A stretch of DNA of 64,000 nucleotides from Lycorma delicatula (GCF_047948215.1 NC_134455.1:78560189-78624188), one strand, 5' to 3'; numbered from the stretch's first letter, positions 1 to 11,820 are shown. Notes: generated from the letters alone by a model not told the origin. Numbers and translations are program-made.

Positions 1-57
1 CTGAATAATATTCCTATAATCTCATTTTGTTTGCTGCTTTTTCTTTCCTAATTTTAG

Positions 58-181
58 TTTTAACTTCATTTAAAGATGTTTCATCACGTGATGTAGCCCA
101 ATTTGAACATGAACTTCATAAATCTTTCCCTGGATCTAAAACTTCATTAAGAATTATAACTGTTTCAAATACAAAATATCA
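58..181 (+). CDS. Candidate internal exon, unrecognised protein (exon 1)
   Basis: Seen: a strong 3' splice site, with a T-rich tract (about 27-55) ending in AG at 56-57, opens a frame of 2 nt, 40 codons and 2 nt, closed by a GT at 182-183 (context ATCA|GTGTAT, a mediocre donor). The peptide begins LTSFKDVSSRDVAQFEHELH and continues with KSFPGSKTSLRIITVSNTKY. The block at 776-902 begins with exactly the one nucleotide needed to complete the split codon, so the two are phase-compatible. The predicted order, strand then amphipathic helix then strand (RIITV), would suit an alpha/beta Rossmann-like or GT-A-like fold, but that is only a fold-level impression and I do not recognise the family. A stronger donor at 211 (TAG|GTAAAA) would break the frame into the next block. 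The gene, if real, would start upstream of the window. A chance open frame is the alternative. Confidence 0.4.
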
Positions 182-775
182 GTGTATTTTTGCAATAAAA
201 TTATTCTTAGGTAAAACTGATAAGATCAACATTCTCTATGCTATACAATTTATATAAGAAACAGTTCTTTAAAACATTTATTGTCATTAAAGATCTCGAA
301 ACACAGACATTACAAAGGATATCTTCAGCATACAAATGGAAATCTTTTGTGCGATCAAAGTGGTCAGTTCATGTTCCTTACAGTTAAACTGTACAGTTTC
401 TAAATTTCAACTCATTCACATATAAATCACACGTAGGAAAGGTATGAAAAAAAAAATAAAAATATTTTTAAATAACCGATTTTTAATAAGAAAATTCTGA
501 AGAAAAATTAAAAAAAATACCCAATAATATTTTAACGCACTGATCACTTTTCAGTAAAATCATTGACCAGTAATGTGATGTTTCCAACATGTGATTAAAA
601 TGTTCAGATTTACTGAGGGATGTAAGCATGTAAGCAAAATTGGTGCCAGCCGTTTGTGATGGTCTTGAATTTTCTTTTGTCGAGGGTGGGGGGCTTTTTT
701 GTCTTGTGTTGTGGATCCTTTGAAATCAGATTATTCATTTTATCACTGATCCACTTTTACACAATTTCATTTCAG
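182..775 (+). other. Putative intron between the first two candidate exons
   Basis: It is AT-rich with many in-frame stops on both strands and a G-run near 687-693. It ends in a T/C-rich tract and TTCATTTCAG at 766-775. Nothing else is seen. Confidence 0.35.
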
Positions 776-902
776 TGAATGTAATTCTGGCCCAGCTAGA
801 TCTTTATTGCGAATGCTGAAATCTGAACAGCCAATGTTTTCTTTATGGTGGGGAGCTGCTTATGACGTCACAGACTCTGATTTCCTCTCTGATTGTTATA
901 CA
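776..902 (+). CDS. Candidate internal exon, unrecognised protein (exon 2)
   Basis: Seen: the acceptor AATTTCATTTCAG ends at 775. After one nucleotide come 42 sense codons, and the donor ACA|GTAAGA follows at 903, a good match to the consensus. The peptide begins ECNSGPARSLLRMLKSEQPM and continues with FSLWWGAAYDVTDSDFLSDCYT. It contains three cysteines (two of them near the ends) and an acidic stretch after a hydrophobic strand (FSLWWGAAYDVTD). GC and codon mixture are higher than in the flanks. The phase fits exon 58-181, and the block ends on a codon boundary. The hydrophobic strand followed by an acidic D-x-x-D segment is loosely reminiscent of glycosyltransferase GT-A folds, but no family is assigned. 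The nearest phase-compatible block downstream is 2312-2436. It could instead be a relic of an unrecognised repeat. Confidence 0.42.
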
Positions 903-2120
903 GTAAGACATTGCGTATCGGTAAAAACCGAGCTTCCTAATCCATCCGTAATTTCGTATATTTTGGCTTTTTATAATTACAGATTAAGAATAATGCAATC
1001 ATTAAAAAATAAATAAAAGAGCCCTTTTTGAATAAAATAATTGCATCACATAATACAAATTCGAAACCACCACGTGTATTTATAAACATATGCAAACCCC
1101 ATATACGTATACAATAATCAACTGGAAATGAAGACAGTTGCAATTTTATTCTTAAATGGCTATCAGTTTTGTTTGTATATTCTAATTCTAATTACTTCTA
1201 GCCTTTTAGTATACGATTAAATTGCCAGTAGATAAGATTTTTCTTCTATCTAATTAATATTCTAAGAAAGGGATATGCCATTGATATCAAAACCAGTCAT
1301 CGTCATTATATTCACTACATTACACATGTACTAAAAATAAAATTGAATCATTATGGTGTTAGAACTTCTGAATGTGACTGTCTTTTCGTTTTATAAAATT
1401 CATTATTATAATTATCATTTCTATTTTTATTATTATTATTATTAAATGATAACTCAATTACCCGTAGTTATTGAGTAAAACATTCGTTTTAATTTTTTTT
1501 TAAATACAAACTTTAAAGATAAAAATCTATTCTTAATTAAAAATTTTATAGGTTATTCAAAATAAAAACATAAGAAAAATAAGCTTTTATAAGTCAGAGA
1601 ATTAACAATAGTTAATCTTTTTTAACAATTAAAAAATCCTTCTTATCCAGAAGGAAGCGAAATCCACCCTAAAATTTCAAAATATTTTGCATTTATTAAT
1701 GTTAAAAAAAAATATTTATTTCGGTAAATGCTATTGAATATCAAATATATATATATATCGAATATTGAATATCGATAAATATTATTTAGCTATCGAATGG
1801 TATGATTTATAAATTACTCATATAATACTTACAGAGGTCACATAATACTGGGATGGATAAGAAGATTCCTTTAGGAAGGTTGAGCTATTCTCAAAAAATA
1901 TTAATTATTATAAAAAATCAATTTTTTTTCGAGCAAATAATTATGCTGTTTAACTCAAAATTTTTGATCAGTAATAAACAGGAAATACATTTAGTAATTA
2001 CTGTACTCGATAATAACTGAAAATTCAGATTAGAGGTTTGTAATCATACTTTGGTTGAAAAAGTGTGCAGGATATTCGCCTACATTATTTAACTCACACA
2101 GATTCTACTATTACCTAACG
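903..2120. other. AT-rich stretch, possible intron
   Basis: Stops are dense in all frames, with a TTATTATT run near 1428-1445 and a short TATA run near 1746-1760. I see no gene or recognisable repeat. Confidence 0.4.
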
Positions 2121-2122
2121 TG

Positions 2123-2168
<46 letters not shown>
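2121..2168. repeat. Compound (TA)n(CA)n microsatellite
   Basis: About eight TA units pass directly into about sixteen CA units. The open frame running through it (2055-2261) is a by-product of the repeat. Confidence 0.95.
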
Positions 2169-2170
<2 letters not shown>

Positions 2171-2311
2171 TAGAAAATACACACACTGTCAGCCCACTGC
2201 TAGAATATGTAAGTACATCTACAAAGGAAAACGTGTATCTGTTCATTGTCGCGAGATGTGATGGAGTGGTAGAACGAGGCAAGATTGTGTTTTTTTTTTT
2301 TAATATTATAG

Positions 2312-2436
2312 AAACAGTGTGACGTTGCTACAGACATCTCGGTTGTTTCATGGTCGCACCTGTACTTTTCCATCAGGGTTAAAAAAACTCCAATCTCCCC
2401 AGATAAAGTGGGCGTAATAAACGCCTACTCTCTGAA
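2312..2436 (+). CDS. Weak candidate exon, unrecognised
   Basis: Seen: a long T-run (2290-2301) followed by AATATTATAG gives an acceptor at 2311. A frame starting on a codon boundary, as exon 776-902 requires, stays open for 41 codons plus 2 nt and meets the strong donor GAA|GTAAGC at 2437. The peptide starts KQCDVATDISVVSWSHLYFS and ends PDKVGVINAYSL. In favour: phase agreement with the preceding block and good splice signals. Against: T-runs are everywhere in this DNA, a 41-codon open frame at this GC content is not rare, and the segment lies beside an imperfect palindrome that suggests a mobile-element origin. No family is recognised. Confidence 0.2.
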
Positions 2437-2498
2437 GTAAGCTTTAAACTTACCCTCTGGGTGGAGCTGTTTGTTTCAAACTGCAGTTACTATGTGGG

Positions 2499-2544
2499 TA
2501 GATCATTATTTCCACTAGTTACAACTAGTGGAAAGATTGATCTA
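2499..2544. repeat. Near-perfect inverted repeat (hairpin), 22-nt arms
   Basis: The arms 2499-2520 and 2523-2544 pair with two mismatches around a 2-nt centre (AC). The inner 12 bp, TTTCCACTAGTT and its complement, are perfect. A second inverted pair, CATCAGGGTT at 2371-2380 and AACCCTGATG at 2639-2648, roughly brackets it, so this may be the core of a small foldback/MITE-like element. Confidence 0.75.
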
Positions 2545-3442
2545 AAAATTTGTCTAATATTTGTACTTTTTTTCTAGTTTGGCTCATTAAGAGTAGGTCA
2601 GATCTCTCATGAGGAGGATATTTAGATGAAACCGGTGCAACCCTGATGCAATTAAACGAGGCTGTCAGCCGATTTCTTGAGTATTCTTATTTCCAGCCCG
2701 TGGCTGTGAAGGACTCATCAGGTCAATTTAACAACTATTGATTTAAAATAAAATTCACAATCGATTTGATTTGCTTTTAAGAATTGGATCTAATCAGTAT
2801 TTGATAATTAGAGTACCAATTTCTATTACTATCAGTATAGACCTAAGCAACTCAATTAATAAATATAAAATAACCCGTTATAAAACATCAATAAATATTT
2901 TCCAGATAAGTTATTACAAAATGTGATGTATTTAAATTTTTGAAATGTATGCTGAAAAAATAAATTAAAGAAAATTTATTACACTTGTATAAAAATTATA
3001 ATTAAAAAAAATATATTATAATAAAAAAAAAATTGACAGCTAAATATTAAATACAGTAGTAATCAACGTAGTAATATATATATATCAAACAATATAAATG
3101 TATTGTAATTATACTACCAATCTGATAATATCTTCGCGCCTACCAAAAACCTGTTTATTTTAACAACAGATTTATCAACTGTTACAAAATATTGTAACAA
3201 ATCTATTTCTGTAATAAATTTATTTATTTGAATAAAAAAACAGTATATTATATAACAAATTAATTAACAGAAATATACAAATATAAAAACATTTAAAATT
3301 TCCTGAGGGAGAGACCTTCATACACTATTCTTTTATACTTGAAGGTACTTTTCTTTTAGACGGTTCATACTACCTTCTTTTGTTAAATGTGAATAATCTA
3401 GAGTAATATTTTGTTAGAGAATTGTAAAATAAACATGTGTTT

Positions 3443-3477
<35 letters not shown>

Positions 3478-3494
3478 TGAGAGAGAGAGAGAGT
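3443..3494. repeat. Compound (TA)n(GA)n microsatellite
   Basis: A run of about nine TA units (3443-3460) changes abruptly to GA units (3461-3494), interrupted once by GTGA. Confidence 0.95.
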
Positions 3495-4904
3495 TTAATT
3501 GCAGACGTATATGCTGTCTTGGAGAAAACAAGTGGTAAAAGTGAAACTGTTACTTGCTGCGTACGCAAATAATCTATTTTTTTTTTTTTAACTGACTCTG
3601 GATATCAAAAAAATTCTCCTTATATTGTACATAGCAAGTCATTTTTCAACTACTTATTAATATTTTCATCTAAAGATGTAGATTAATTATTTTTTTTCAA
3701 ATTTAAAAAAATATATATATTCAAGAGTTCATAAAAACATTAATTTTTAATAAACCTTTTCTAAAAATTAATAGGGGGGGGGGTTTCACCCGATAAAACT
3801 ACTACTAATAATATGATAAACCGATTGATTTAAAAATTGTTATGTAAAAAACATTTGTATGAAATACGTAAAAAAAATCTTTTTGTCAATTTCGTTAAAA
3901 AACTTCAATATTTTGCTGATCTATTTTATTATTAAAAGGTAATTAATTTTATAAGTAAAATAATCTCAAAAAAATTGTACACTAAAATTTCCAGTTTATT
4001 TTTAAATATTTAAATTACAAAAGACATCATTTTTCTATTTATATCATTTTCCTGTAAATAAATATAATACTAAAATTAAAAGATAAATAAGAAATATTAG
4101 ATAGTGAATTATAATTCCTAAATTAAATTAAAAATTAATCAAATTAAAAAATACATATATATGGTGTGCAATACCGAATAACAGCTCAGCTGCAACAAGC
4201 AATAATTCAAGAAAAAACTTTTGACACAAAATTAAAACATCCCATTCGCAGTTTATAATTATGACGTAAATGGAAATCATGACAAATTCATTATCACCTT
4301 ATGAATGAAAAAAAAAAAATGAATAGTAATATTAATATAAAATTTTTGATAAATAATACTAAAATGTGAAGAAATTATGACTGTTTAAATATACAAGTAA
4401 TAAATTTTTAAAAACTTATCCTTAATTAATTTTTTTCCCCAAAAATATATATCTTAAATTAAACATAAGTAGAAGAGATAATTTTCTCAATAAAATTAAT
4501 TTTAAAGAATAATTTTGTTTAAATTCATCCAATTATAACTGAATTAGTATAAGTTGACCGATCATTACTACCGACAACTTAGATGATATATGAAAGGGAA
4601 TATAAGAATTGGAAGTAAGTAAAAATAGTATAATATTCTACTTTATTTAATATCATTAAATATTATTTATCGTTTAATTCATAAAGCGATTGTATACATA
4701 CACAAACCTGGGAAATAAAAATTAAGTTTAATTTTACTTTAAAAAATTGAAGTTAACCGAGACGGTCACGTCATTCAACGGCCAACATACATTATAACTA
4801 CTATAATTCAAACACCGTTGTAACTTACTTTTCCATAAACGGTAAAATACGAATAATTTAGATCATCAGAAGATCAAAATATTTTTAAAGAATCATTGAA
4901 TATA
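3495..4904. other. AT-rich spacer
   Basis: It holds a ten-base G run (3774-3783) in otherwise A/T-dominated sequence. No gene or named repeat is visible. Confidence 0.5.
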
Positions 4905-5270
4905 ATTTCAGTCGCAAGAAAATTCATATGATATGATAAGGTAGCCAAATGTAGGAGGGCAATTCTGAATGCTACCCGCAGAATATCAGGAACAAAGCAG
5001 CAGAGAGATGGCGATAAAGATGAAGGAAAAATATAAAACGGCATAAGGTAAGTGTGATTTGGAGGAAGAAAGTACAGTCTACAGGAATGTTGATGGAAGG
5101 GGGAGGTGAATAGGCAGGCAACACACAACATAGACCTCTGGTAGGTAGGGATTTTGATTATTTACCTCTGGGTTGCCATGATCTACACCAGTCCAACCTA
5201 AGCCGTCTCTTCCCCTGTTCAGACTGCTCTTCCTGCCTCGACCCTGCAAATAACCCTTGCTTACGATATG
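4905..5270. other. GC-elevated, purine-rich island
   Basis: About 360 bp stand out from the flanks by GC and by a purine bias on the plus strand. On the minus strand, 5243-5165 carries TTATTTGCAG followed by an open 26-codon block and the donor AGAG|GTAAAT. Product and status are unknown. It may be an exon, a 5' untranslated region or an old repeat. Confidence 0.25.
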
Positions 5271-8200
5271 TTTTTCTTTTTTTTTCAATTCATGCATACA
5301 TAAATGTACATAAATAATTTTTTTATTCCATAAATAATTCAGAAACATTTTCCTTTGTCTTTTAATGTCTAATTACTTGTACACATTTATTTAAAAAAAT
5401 GTTATAACAGTTCAAGAAAGAGAGAGGGGGAATCTCCTTAATATATTTAAGTAAAAAAAAGTATCCTGAATGAATGAATTAATATTAAAAAGTATTTTTA
5501 TAAGTGAAAATTAAATTAAAAGATTTAGGCTAAATGATGGATAGATTTTTTAATTTATTTTAAATCTTTAATTTAAAGAGCAACGGAATGACTTTTCTTT
5601 TGAGAAATATTAAAAATGAATTCTTTACCCAACTGGCTGAGAAAATGTTTTTTTAAATCCTTAATAATTATGATAAAAGGGAATATTAAAAATAAATAAA
5701 TAAAATAACTGATGAAAAATTATAAACCTGTATGTAAAAAAAAAATAGATCCTTAAAACTATTTTTTTTTTTTTAAAGCACTTCCCAATACGTAAAACAA
5801 TTATAAAAAAAAGTAAAGAAGCATATAAGTAATTAATTAAATCTTTTTAACTAACAGTGATAATGAATAAAGTAAATTTTCACGAAAATGATGTTTGCGA
5901 AAAGCGTGAAAAGTCATAAGAGCCAAATTAAATCAATAGATGAAAAGTCTATAAAGATTTTTACGAAAGAAATCTAACAAATAATATAAACCTCAATTAC
6001 TCTTTTAAGTTTGCTTTCTTTCTGTTCTACTTTTGGTATTATAAAAAGAAAAAAATTACTGTCACAACAGAATAATATTTATACCCGGCTGTATCCGGGT
6101 ACAGTAAAAGAAAGAAAAAAAAAATATCTATAAAGATGGTGGTGTGTTTCTTATACGTGCGTTTTATAAGTAACAATATAAATAAAACGTCAGTGGAAAA
6201 TATATCAGAGTAACTGCTGATAGAATTATTATCAAAAATACACCGGCAGTAATTTTATCATCATATGTTATTCTATATTAGGTCCAGTTATCTTATTAGC
6301 TACAAATGACAGGCGCCAGCTGAATAAGCCATTGTCTGGAAATAGAGTAAAAATTAATACACCATAATTTTATGTTATTCTTTTGTAAACATAAAAAATA
6401 TAACAAAACGTTATAAATACTTAAATAAATTTTTGTACTACATAATTACGTACAATAAAACAGGAATTAAAAAAGCAAATATTTAAAATCCATATTTAAT
6501 AATTCTTTTTGGATTTTACTTAAAATAATATGGAGGTCTTTAATTAACATGAAATTAAGATAAGTATACATTACTTATCTTTTAACCAAGCTTCCTATAT
6601 TTACTGTATTATACTTTTGTTGAAAGTATTAAATTTCATTTCGGTAAGTTTTAACGGTTATATATAATTTCACTTCATTAATATAATTTTTTTTACAAAT
6701 TAAAAATTGTAGAAAACTTTAAAAAATTACCTTTTTCTACTTTTAATTTTATTCGACTATATGCTAATTTGGAACACTTAAAATATTTCTAAAGACATCC
6801 CCAATTAACTGACTAACAGATAATTTTTTCCCGTTGTTTTCATTTATTCTGGGCTGTAATGATTCATATTTTTCGGTTTATAAGCTATTTTCCAGTAATA
6901 ACAATTTCAGTCAAGAATGATTATTTTTAAATATTAAAAACTAGGTTTGGTTTGATAACAAAGAAATAAGAGACCTAAAATCAAAAGAAACCATTACTGC
7001 AAACTGTACTTAAACAAAAATTTAATTTAAGAGTAATATTTCGCTCCAGTGAAGAGGCTGTACAGTAACTCACACAAGAAAATAATTTAGCCGCCTCAAT
7101 GTGTTGTGAGCTAGCAATAGCAGTAAGTAGTCAACGTTACAAAATCGTTGCAGAACCTTTTCTCTCTGCAGCATTTGAAATAATAATTATTACAAAAGGG
7201 ATTTTTCAAATATCATTTCCACCTCGTGGGAATAGTGGTTACTTTTAATTCTTACATTTCCTTAGATAGGTTTTGGTAGTCAACAAAGCAAATTTTGTAA
7301 CTTTTAAAAATGTTTGTTCCTGGAGGAAATAGCTATTAATTAAAAATCTGTCAATCACTGTAATTCTGGTGGTTAAAAGAATAAAAATTCTTAAATTGGG
7401 AAAAGATTATTTAATATTCAGTAAGCCTCATTTTTAGATTTTTTTTTTTTTTGAGGGAGTGTTTTACTTGAGTACATAGATAATCTGGTAAAATAGTAGA
7501 TAAAATCAGATTTTTCTTCATCTTTGTAAGACAATTTTAATAATGAACAGAAGTTTTAAAGTAAAAGAAATCATTTCTTTTTTTTTTATGTTATGAAAGG
7601 TGTTAATTATTGTGTTTTAAAACCATCGACAAAGATAAAACGTAACCAGTATATACAACTAATTGAACAAAAAATTATGTTTATTTTAATTTATAAATGT
7701 CTGGAAACAGCGAAAAAAAATTCAGCCAGTTGAGATGTAATATATTAGTATCAAATATTTATACGGGGAAAAATAAATAAAGATCAATTATATTTGTAAA
7801 ATAGTTTGTGACTATTTTAGCTGCACTATATTTCATTAAAAAAAATATTACATGCTCTTCTATTGGGGTTACCAAATCCTAGAAATTTATTAATGAATTA
7901 ATTTTTATTTTAAAATATAAATAAATAAAAATTACAGTTTTATATTTTTAAGTTTTAGATTATAGTACTATAATTAAAATGCAATAGTGAAAATGTAGAC
8001 TACTGCAAAAAAATTTGGCCAATTATTTATTACTTAAGATTAGTATTTCTAAATATGAAATTTTTTTATTAAAACATCACAAATAAAATATTACCTTATT
8101 TAATATATAAATATATAATTAATTGAATTTATAATAAAAGCACATGCTTGTTATAAAGCAAATTATCTATTTGATCTAATATTTAATAGGTCTGCACATT

Positions 8201-8950
8201 TTTATATTGAAAATATTTTCATATACCGGTAATCTCTTATAAAATATTTTTTTCTTGGATAACATATTTATATTGTAAATAAACTTGCACTTCAAAAAAA
8301 AAAAGAAGTTATTAAAACACTGAAATGAATTATTTATAGCAGCTATTCAAATAAAAATTATACAATACAAATTTTTATATTTTATAATTTTTTTACTTGA
8401 AAATAAAATAAAACAAAACTTTACTGCCACTGACAATGAATTAATTACTAAACGTCTAAACATAATCCAAATCTTGTCGTTTTGCTGTCATTAAAAAAAA
8501 AAAAAATAACTTGGGATTTTACGAAAATCCCATAATAATACTTTTTAATCAATTTTAAAATGATATATCAATATCTGCTTTTCAAATGAATTACAGGGTT
8601 TTTTTAAAAATATTAATGAAATTGAAATTTGGTTTAACATTACATGAAATTTATGTAAAGGTAAATAATCTTTTTTTAATTGTTTTTATATTTTGCACGC
8701 TCGGATATATTAATTTGAGTAGTTAATTCTAATACCGGAATAACTTAACTATTATAATGTATACATAATTTTTAAATAAGCGATAATAATTACATTTGAT
8801 TTTATGATGCTTTTCTGTTTGTATAAAATATATACATATAAGAATTTCATAATCATTTTTGTAATAAAATTTTAATTTAATATTATATATTTTTTTTAAA
8901 TTTTAAACTATAATTATGTTAATGAAAAAGTGTCATTTTACAAATGTAAC
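5271..8950. other. Long AT-rich spacer
   Basis: Nothing is supported here. One exon-like block at about 6284-6345 (plus; ATATTAG acceptor, GTAAAA after 20 codons) is too weak to call. The rest is homopolymer-rich DNA with stops in every frame. Confidence 0.5.
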
Positions 8951-9090
8951 CAGCAACCTCCGTGGCTGAGTAGGTAGCGCCTCGGCATTTCGTGCGGAGG
9001 TTCCGGGTTTGAATTCCAGTCAGGTATGACATCTTTCAAACACTACAAATTTCAACCGAGCTAATGACCCATAGTCCCGCTTTTTCATAA
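8951..9090 (+). mobile_element. tRNA-derived SINE-A, subtype b
   Basis: It has a perfect Pol III A-box (TGGCTGAGTAGG, 8963-8974) and a B-box with one change (GGTTTGAATTC, about 9006-9016). These are followed by the family body (CAGGTATGACAT...CTAATGACCCATAG) and an A-rich tail. It shares its 3' part with the copy at 54892-55041 rather than with the nested copy at 10021-10175. It cannot be a working tRNA gene: the body runs on past the T-arm and the acceptor ends do not pair. Confidence 0.85.
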
Positions 9091-9888
9091 TTAAAAAAAT
9101 AATAAATACATAAAAACCCACCCATAATATATTGTTTAAATTTACAAAAAAGCTCGTTCTTATTTTAGTCAACTTGTAAAAAAATGTATACATACTAACA
9201 TAATAAGAAATTAATATATTTTAATAAATCAATCAGAAAGTATAAATCCTATAAATACCTATTAAAAAAATTACATGTTTTTACCTACTTAATTAGCTTT
9301 AAAAACACATTTTATTATTTTTAAAAATCTAAAGTAGTAAAATACCTTTATTATTATAAAATATTTATAAAACAAGAAATTTTTTTATGACAAGATGTTT
9401 TTTTCTATAAAAAAAAACCGAAAAGTGTACACAAAGGCAAAAATTCGGTAGCAATATAACAGGCAATTTTTAAAGCTGATTAAAAATTTCTTTTGATCAC
9501 ATTATTAACATAAAAAAATAAAATAATTTCCTTTATGAGATTTTAAGTAATAAAAAATGAAACGAACTAACTAAAAAATTTCATTACCAGCACGTCTTAA
9601 AATGAAGATTACTGATGTAGAAAGGAACAATTTTTTTTTTTTAAATTGAAAATTTTTCAAAAGTTTTAAACTTTTATTCCCCTCCCTCCAAAAAAAGGAG
9701 ACTTTTTTTGTATAATTAAAAAATTAAATCCTTATTTTAATATTTCCTTAACTTATATATCATATTTTAAGATGATTTCAGTTATATATTAAAATTAATT
9801 TTTTATAAAAACTGTCCAATCCTTAAATAGTTTAGAGGATACTGATTTACATTGTTTATTTGTTACAATAACAATAACCTAATCAATT
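9091..9888. other. AT-rich spacer
   Basis: It contains homopolymer runs, including a CCCTCCCTCC stretch next to an A-run near 9680-9700. No gene or recognisable repeat. Confidence 0.5.
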
Positions 9889-9902
9889 TGATAATTATGT
9901 CT

Positions 9903-10316
9903 CTCTCTTTTTCTGTTTAGCCTCCAGAATCAACATAAGGTATTACTTCAGACGATGAAATGTAAGAATGTAAATGAAGGGGTATATCGTTAATTGAAAC
10001 CCATCTACCAAAGAACGCTGGCCTCCGTAGCGCGAGTGGTAGCGTCTCGGCATTTCATCCAGAGGTCCCGTGTTCGAATCCCGATCAGGCGTGGCATTTT
10101 CACACACACTACAAATCATTCATCTCATCCACCTAACGGTGGTCCTGGAGGTTAAAAAAAAAAAGAAAAGAAAAACTACCAAAGAACACTGGTATCCGCG
10201 ATCTAGCACTGAAATCTCTACAAAAGTAACTGCCTAAGATTTGAACCTACAACTCTCGGCTTCAAAATCAGCTGATTTGCGATAACGAGTTCACCACTAG
10301 ACCAATCTGGTGAGTC
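9903..10316 (-). mobile_element. tRNA-derived SINE-B, interrupted by a nested SINE-A
   Basis: Read on the minus strand, it starts near 10316 (GACTCACCAGATTGGTCTAG), with A-box-like TTGGTCTAGTGG and B-box GGTTCAAATC. It continues through the family body and ends in a T-rich (plus) tail at 9903-9919. A perfect 14-bp target-site duplication, TGATAATTATGTCT, flanks it at 9889-9902 and 10317-10330. The middle is split by the 155-bp SINE-A at 10021-10175 and one copy of that element's target duplication. Confidence 0.93.
10021..10175 (+). mobile_element. tRNA-derived SINE-A, subtype a, inserted inside SINE-B
   Basis: Head GCCTCCGTAGCGCGAGTGG carries the A-box region, and GTTCGAATCCC (10072-10082) is a good B-box. 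The body ends ACGGTGGTCCTGGAGGTTA and then an A-rich tail. The target duplication is CTACCAAAGAACGCTG (10005-10020) against CTACCAAAGAACACTG (10176-10191), one mismatch in 16. The insertion therefore postdates the SINE-B that surrounds it. Confidence 0.94.
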
Positions 10317-10330
10317 TGATAATTATGTCT

Positions 10331-11124
10331 AACTCTTAAAAAAAAAACACCTCTTTCAAGACTGTAGCTCTAGAAATTACTAGTATCCTTATAATAAACC
10401 ACTACTGATTATGCATTATTTTCATAATTAAAAGAAATTCTTGTTCTCAAATCATAGCCAAAAATTCATATTCTCAAATCATTGTGTTAACCAAAAATTA
10501 ATTTTTAGTCAACACAACGACGCAAGTAAAAGATTGACAAATAAAGATAGAAAATAATTTTATATAAGAATAACAAGTATTTTATACATAATATGATTAT
10601 GGACAAATAAAGAAGTAATTTCTTTATAGTGAGATCATCAAAAGTCAGACCTGATTTGATATGCTATACAAATAAATTTTTCATCAGCTGTCCTATTGTA
10701 ATAAAATATTTGTACAAAAGTTTTCTTTAGATAATTTATTGTTTTTTTCATCAGTAAGATCTACATAATTATTGTTATTATTATCAACTAAATTTTTGTG
10801 CTATATTTGTTAAAATTAAAACAGTTCGTTGTTAATCGTTAATATTTTATAAATTACGATAATCTCTTGTAATTTCTTTTTTAACTAAACCATATTTTAA
10901 AAAAGAAAATGACTTAATAGATTATTCTTTAATTTCAAATAAATAAATTTTAATTTCCAAGATTTTCATAACAAGAAGATTTGACACATTATATTTTATA
11001 TTAAAAAAGCTGAAAACAAAGTTGTGATACTTTCTTGGAATTGGTTATTTATTCTTATATAGTGCAAAAATAATCATACATAAAAATAAACCGAAAAAAG
11101 TTTTAAAAAAATCTATATTAATAA
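10331..11124. other. AT-rich spacer
   Basis: No open frame, repeat family or motif of note. Confidence 0.5.
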
Positions 11125-11649
11125 ACTATGATCGGCTTCCTCCAACTCAATATTGCCCAAAGGTTTATTTTTGGGTCCCTTGTACAACTATCATCTCTAG
11201 AAAGACACAAAAATACGTTTAAAAAAAAAATGCAATAAGTAAATAGAAAAGCTGTTTTCGATTTTTGAGGTAGGGGGAATTTCGGAGCAATATTCTTTTA
11301 AAAACTGTAAGATAAGCATGCACACATGTAGCAAGCTTAATAAAAAGTTGGGTTACGTTTGCAAAATTTTGAGAAACTTTACACCAAAACTTTACCTACA
11401 TGTTGCCCCAAACACGCGAGTCTGTAGAAAATTTCATCAAAATCGGTTCATTCAGTCAAATGTGATTATGTGTCAAACACGCCAACACACGTAAATACAT
11501 ACGAGCATTCCTCCAGCTTTTTTTTAATTTTCTGGGGTCTCTGGGTCATGAAACTTCAAGAAGTACAAATAACCCATACACAATTTTTGCCTGATTACCA
11601 TATTCTCCTTCTTGTAGCATAGCCCTAGAGCTATGAAGCCAGGAAAGTA
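11125..11649 (-). repeat. Hairpin-led interspersed repeat, minus copy
   Basis: Read on the minus strand it starts TACTTTCCTGGCTTC. It has a short foldback around GCTCTAGGGCTATG, then GAATATGGTAATCAGGCAAA, a GACCCAGAGACCCC segment and GTGTGTTGGCGTGTTTGAC. The same order of segments occurs on the plus strand at 50219-50950 and in part at 40459-41065. No coding capacity is seen, so it is probably a non-autonomous element. Confidence 0.75.
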
Positions 11650-11663
11650 ATACGTATATATAT

Positions 11664-11820
11664 GATGTTCTTTGATGGTTGGGTTTCAATTAACCACACG
11701 TCTCAAGAGTAGTCGGCCTAAGTCTGTTCAAGACTACACATTTACCGGTACATTTTTCACGCCAGACTACGCACAGATGCCTTGGCATCTCTGCAGTATA
11801 CTGTTAACATCATGTCACTG
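11664..11820 (+). mobile_element. SINE-B fragment, 3' half with a variant tail
   Basis: It matches the SINE-B body from TGTTCTTTGATGGTTGGG through TCAATTAACCACACG. It then follows the variant GTCGGCCTAAGTCTGTTCAA...TTTACCGGTACA also seen in the copy at 32512-32765, instead of the common GACCTGAGACTGTACA ending. The tRNA head is missing. Confidence 0.75.

Noticed and set aside
807..1016. The full 69-codon frame as a single-exon gene
   Set aside because: Only the first part (to 902) is exon-like. The remainder lies beyond a good donor and is AT-rich, so the full frame is not called.
2614..2727. Open block reading YLDETGATLMQLNEAVSRFL onward to a stop at about 2725
   Set aside because: The acceptors available give a phase that fits neither 776-902 nor 2312-2436, and it sits in a probable foldback element.
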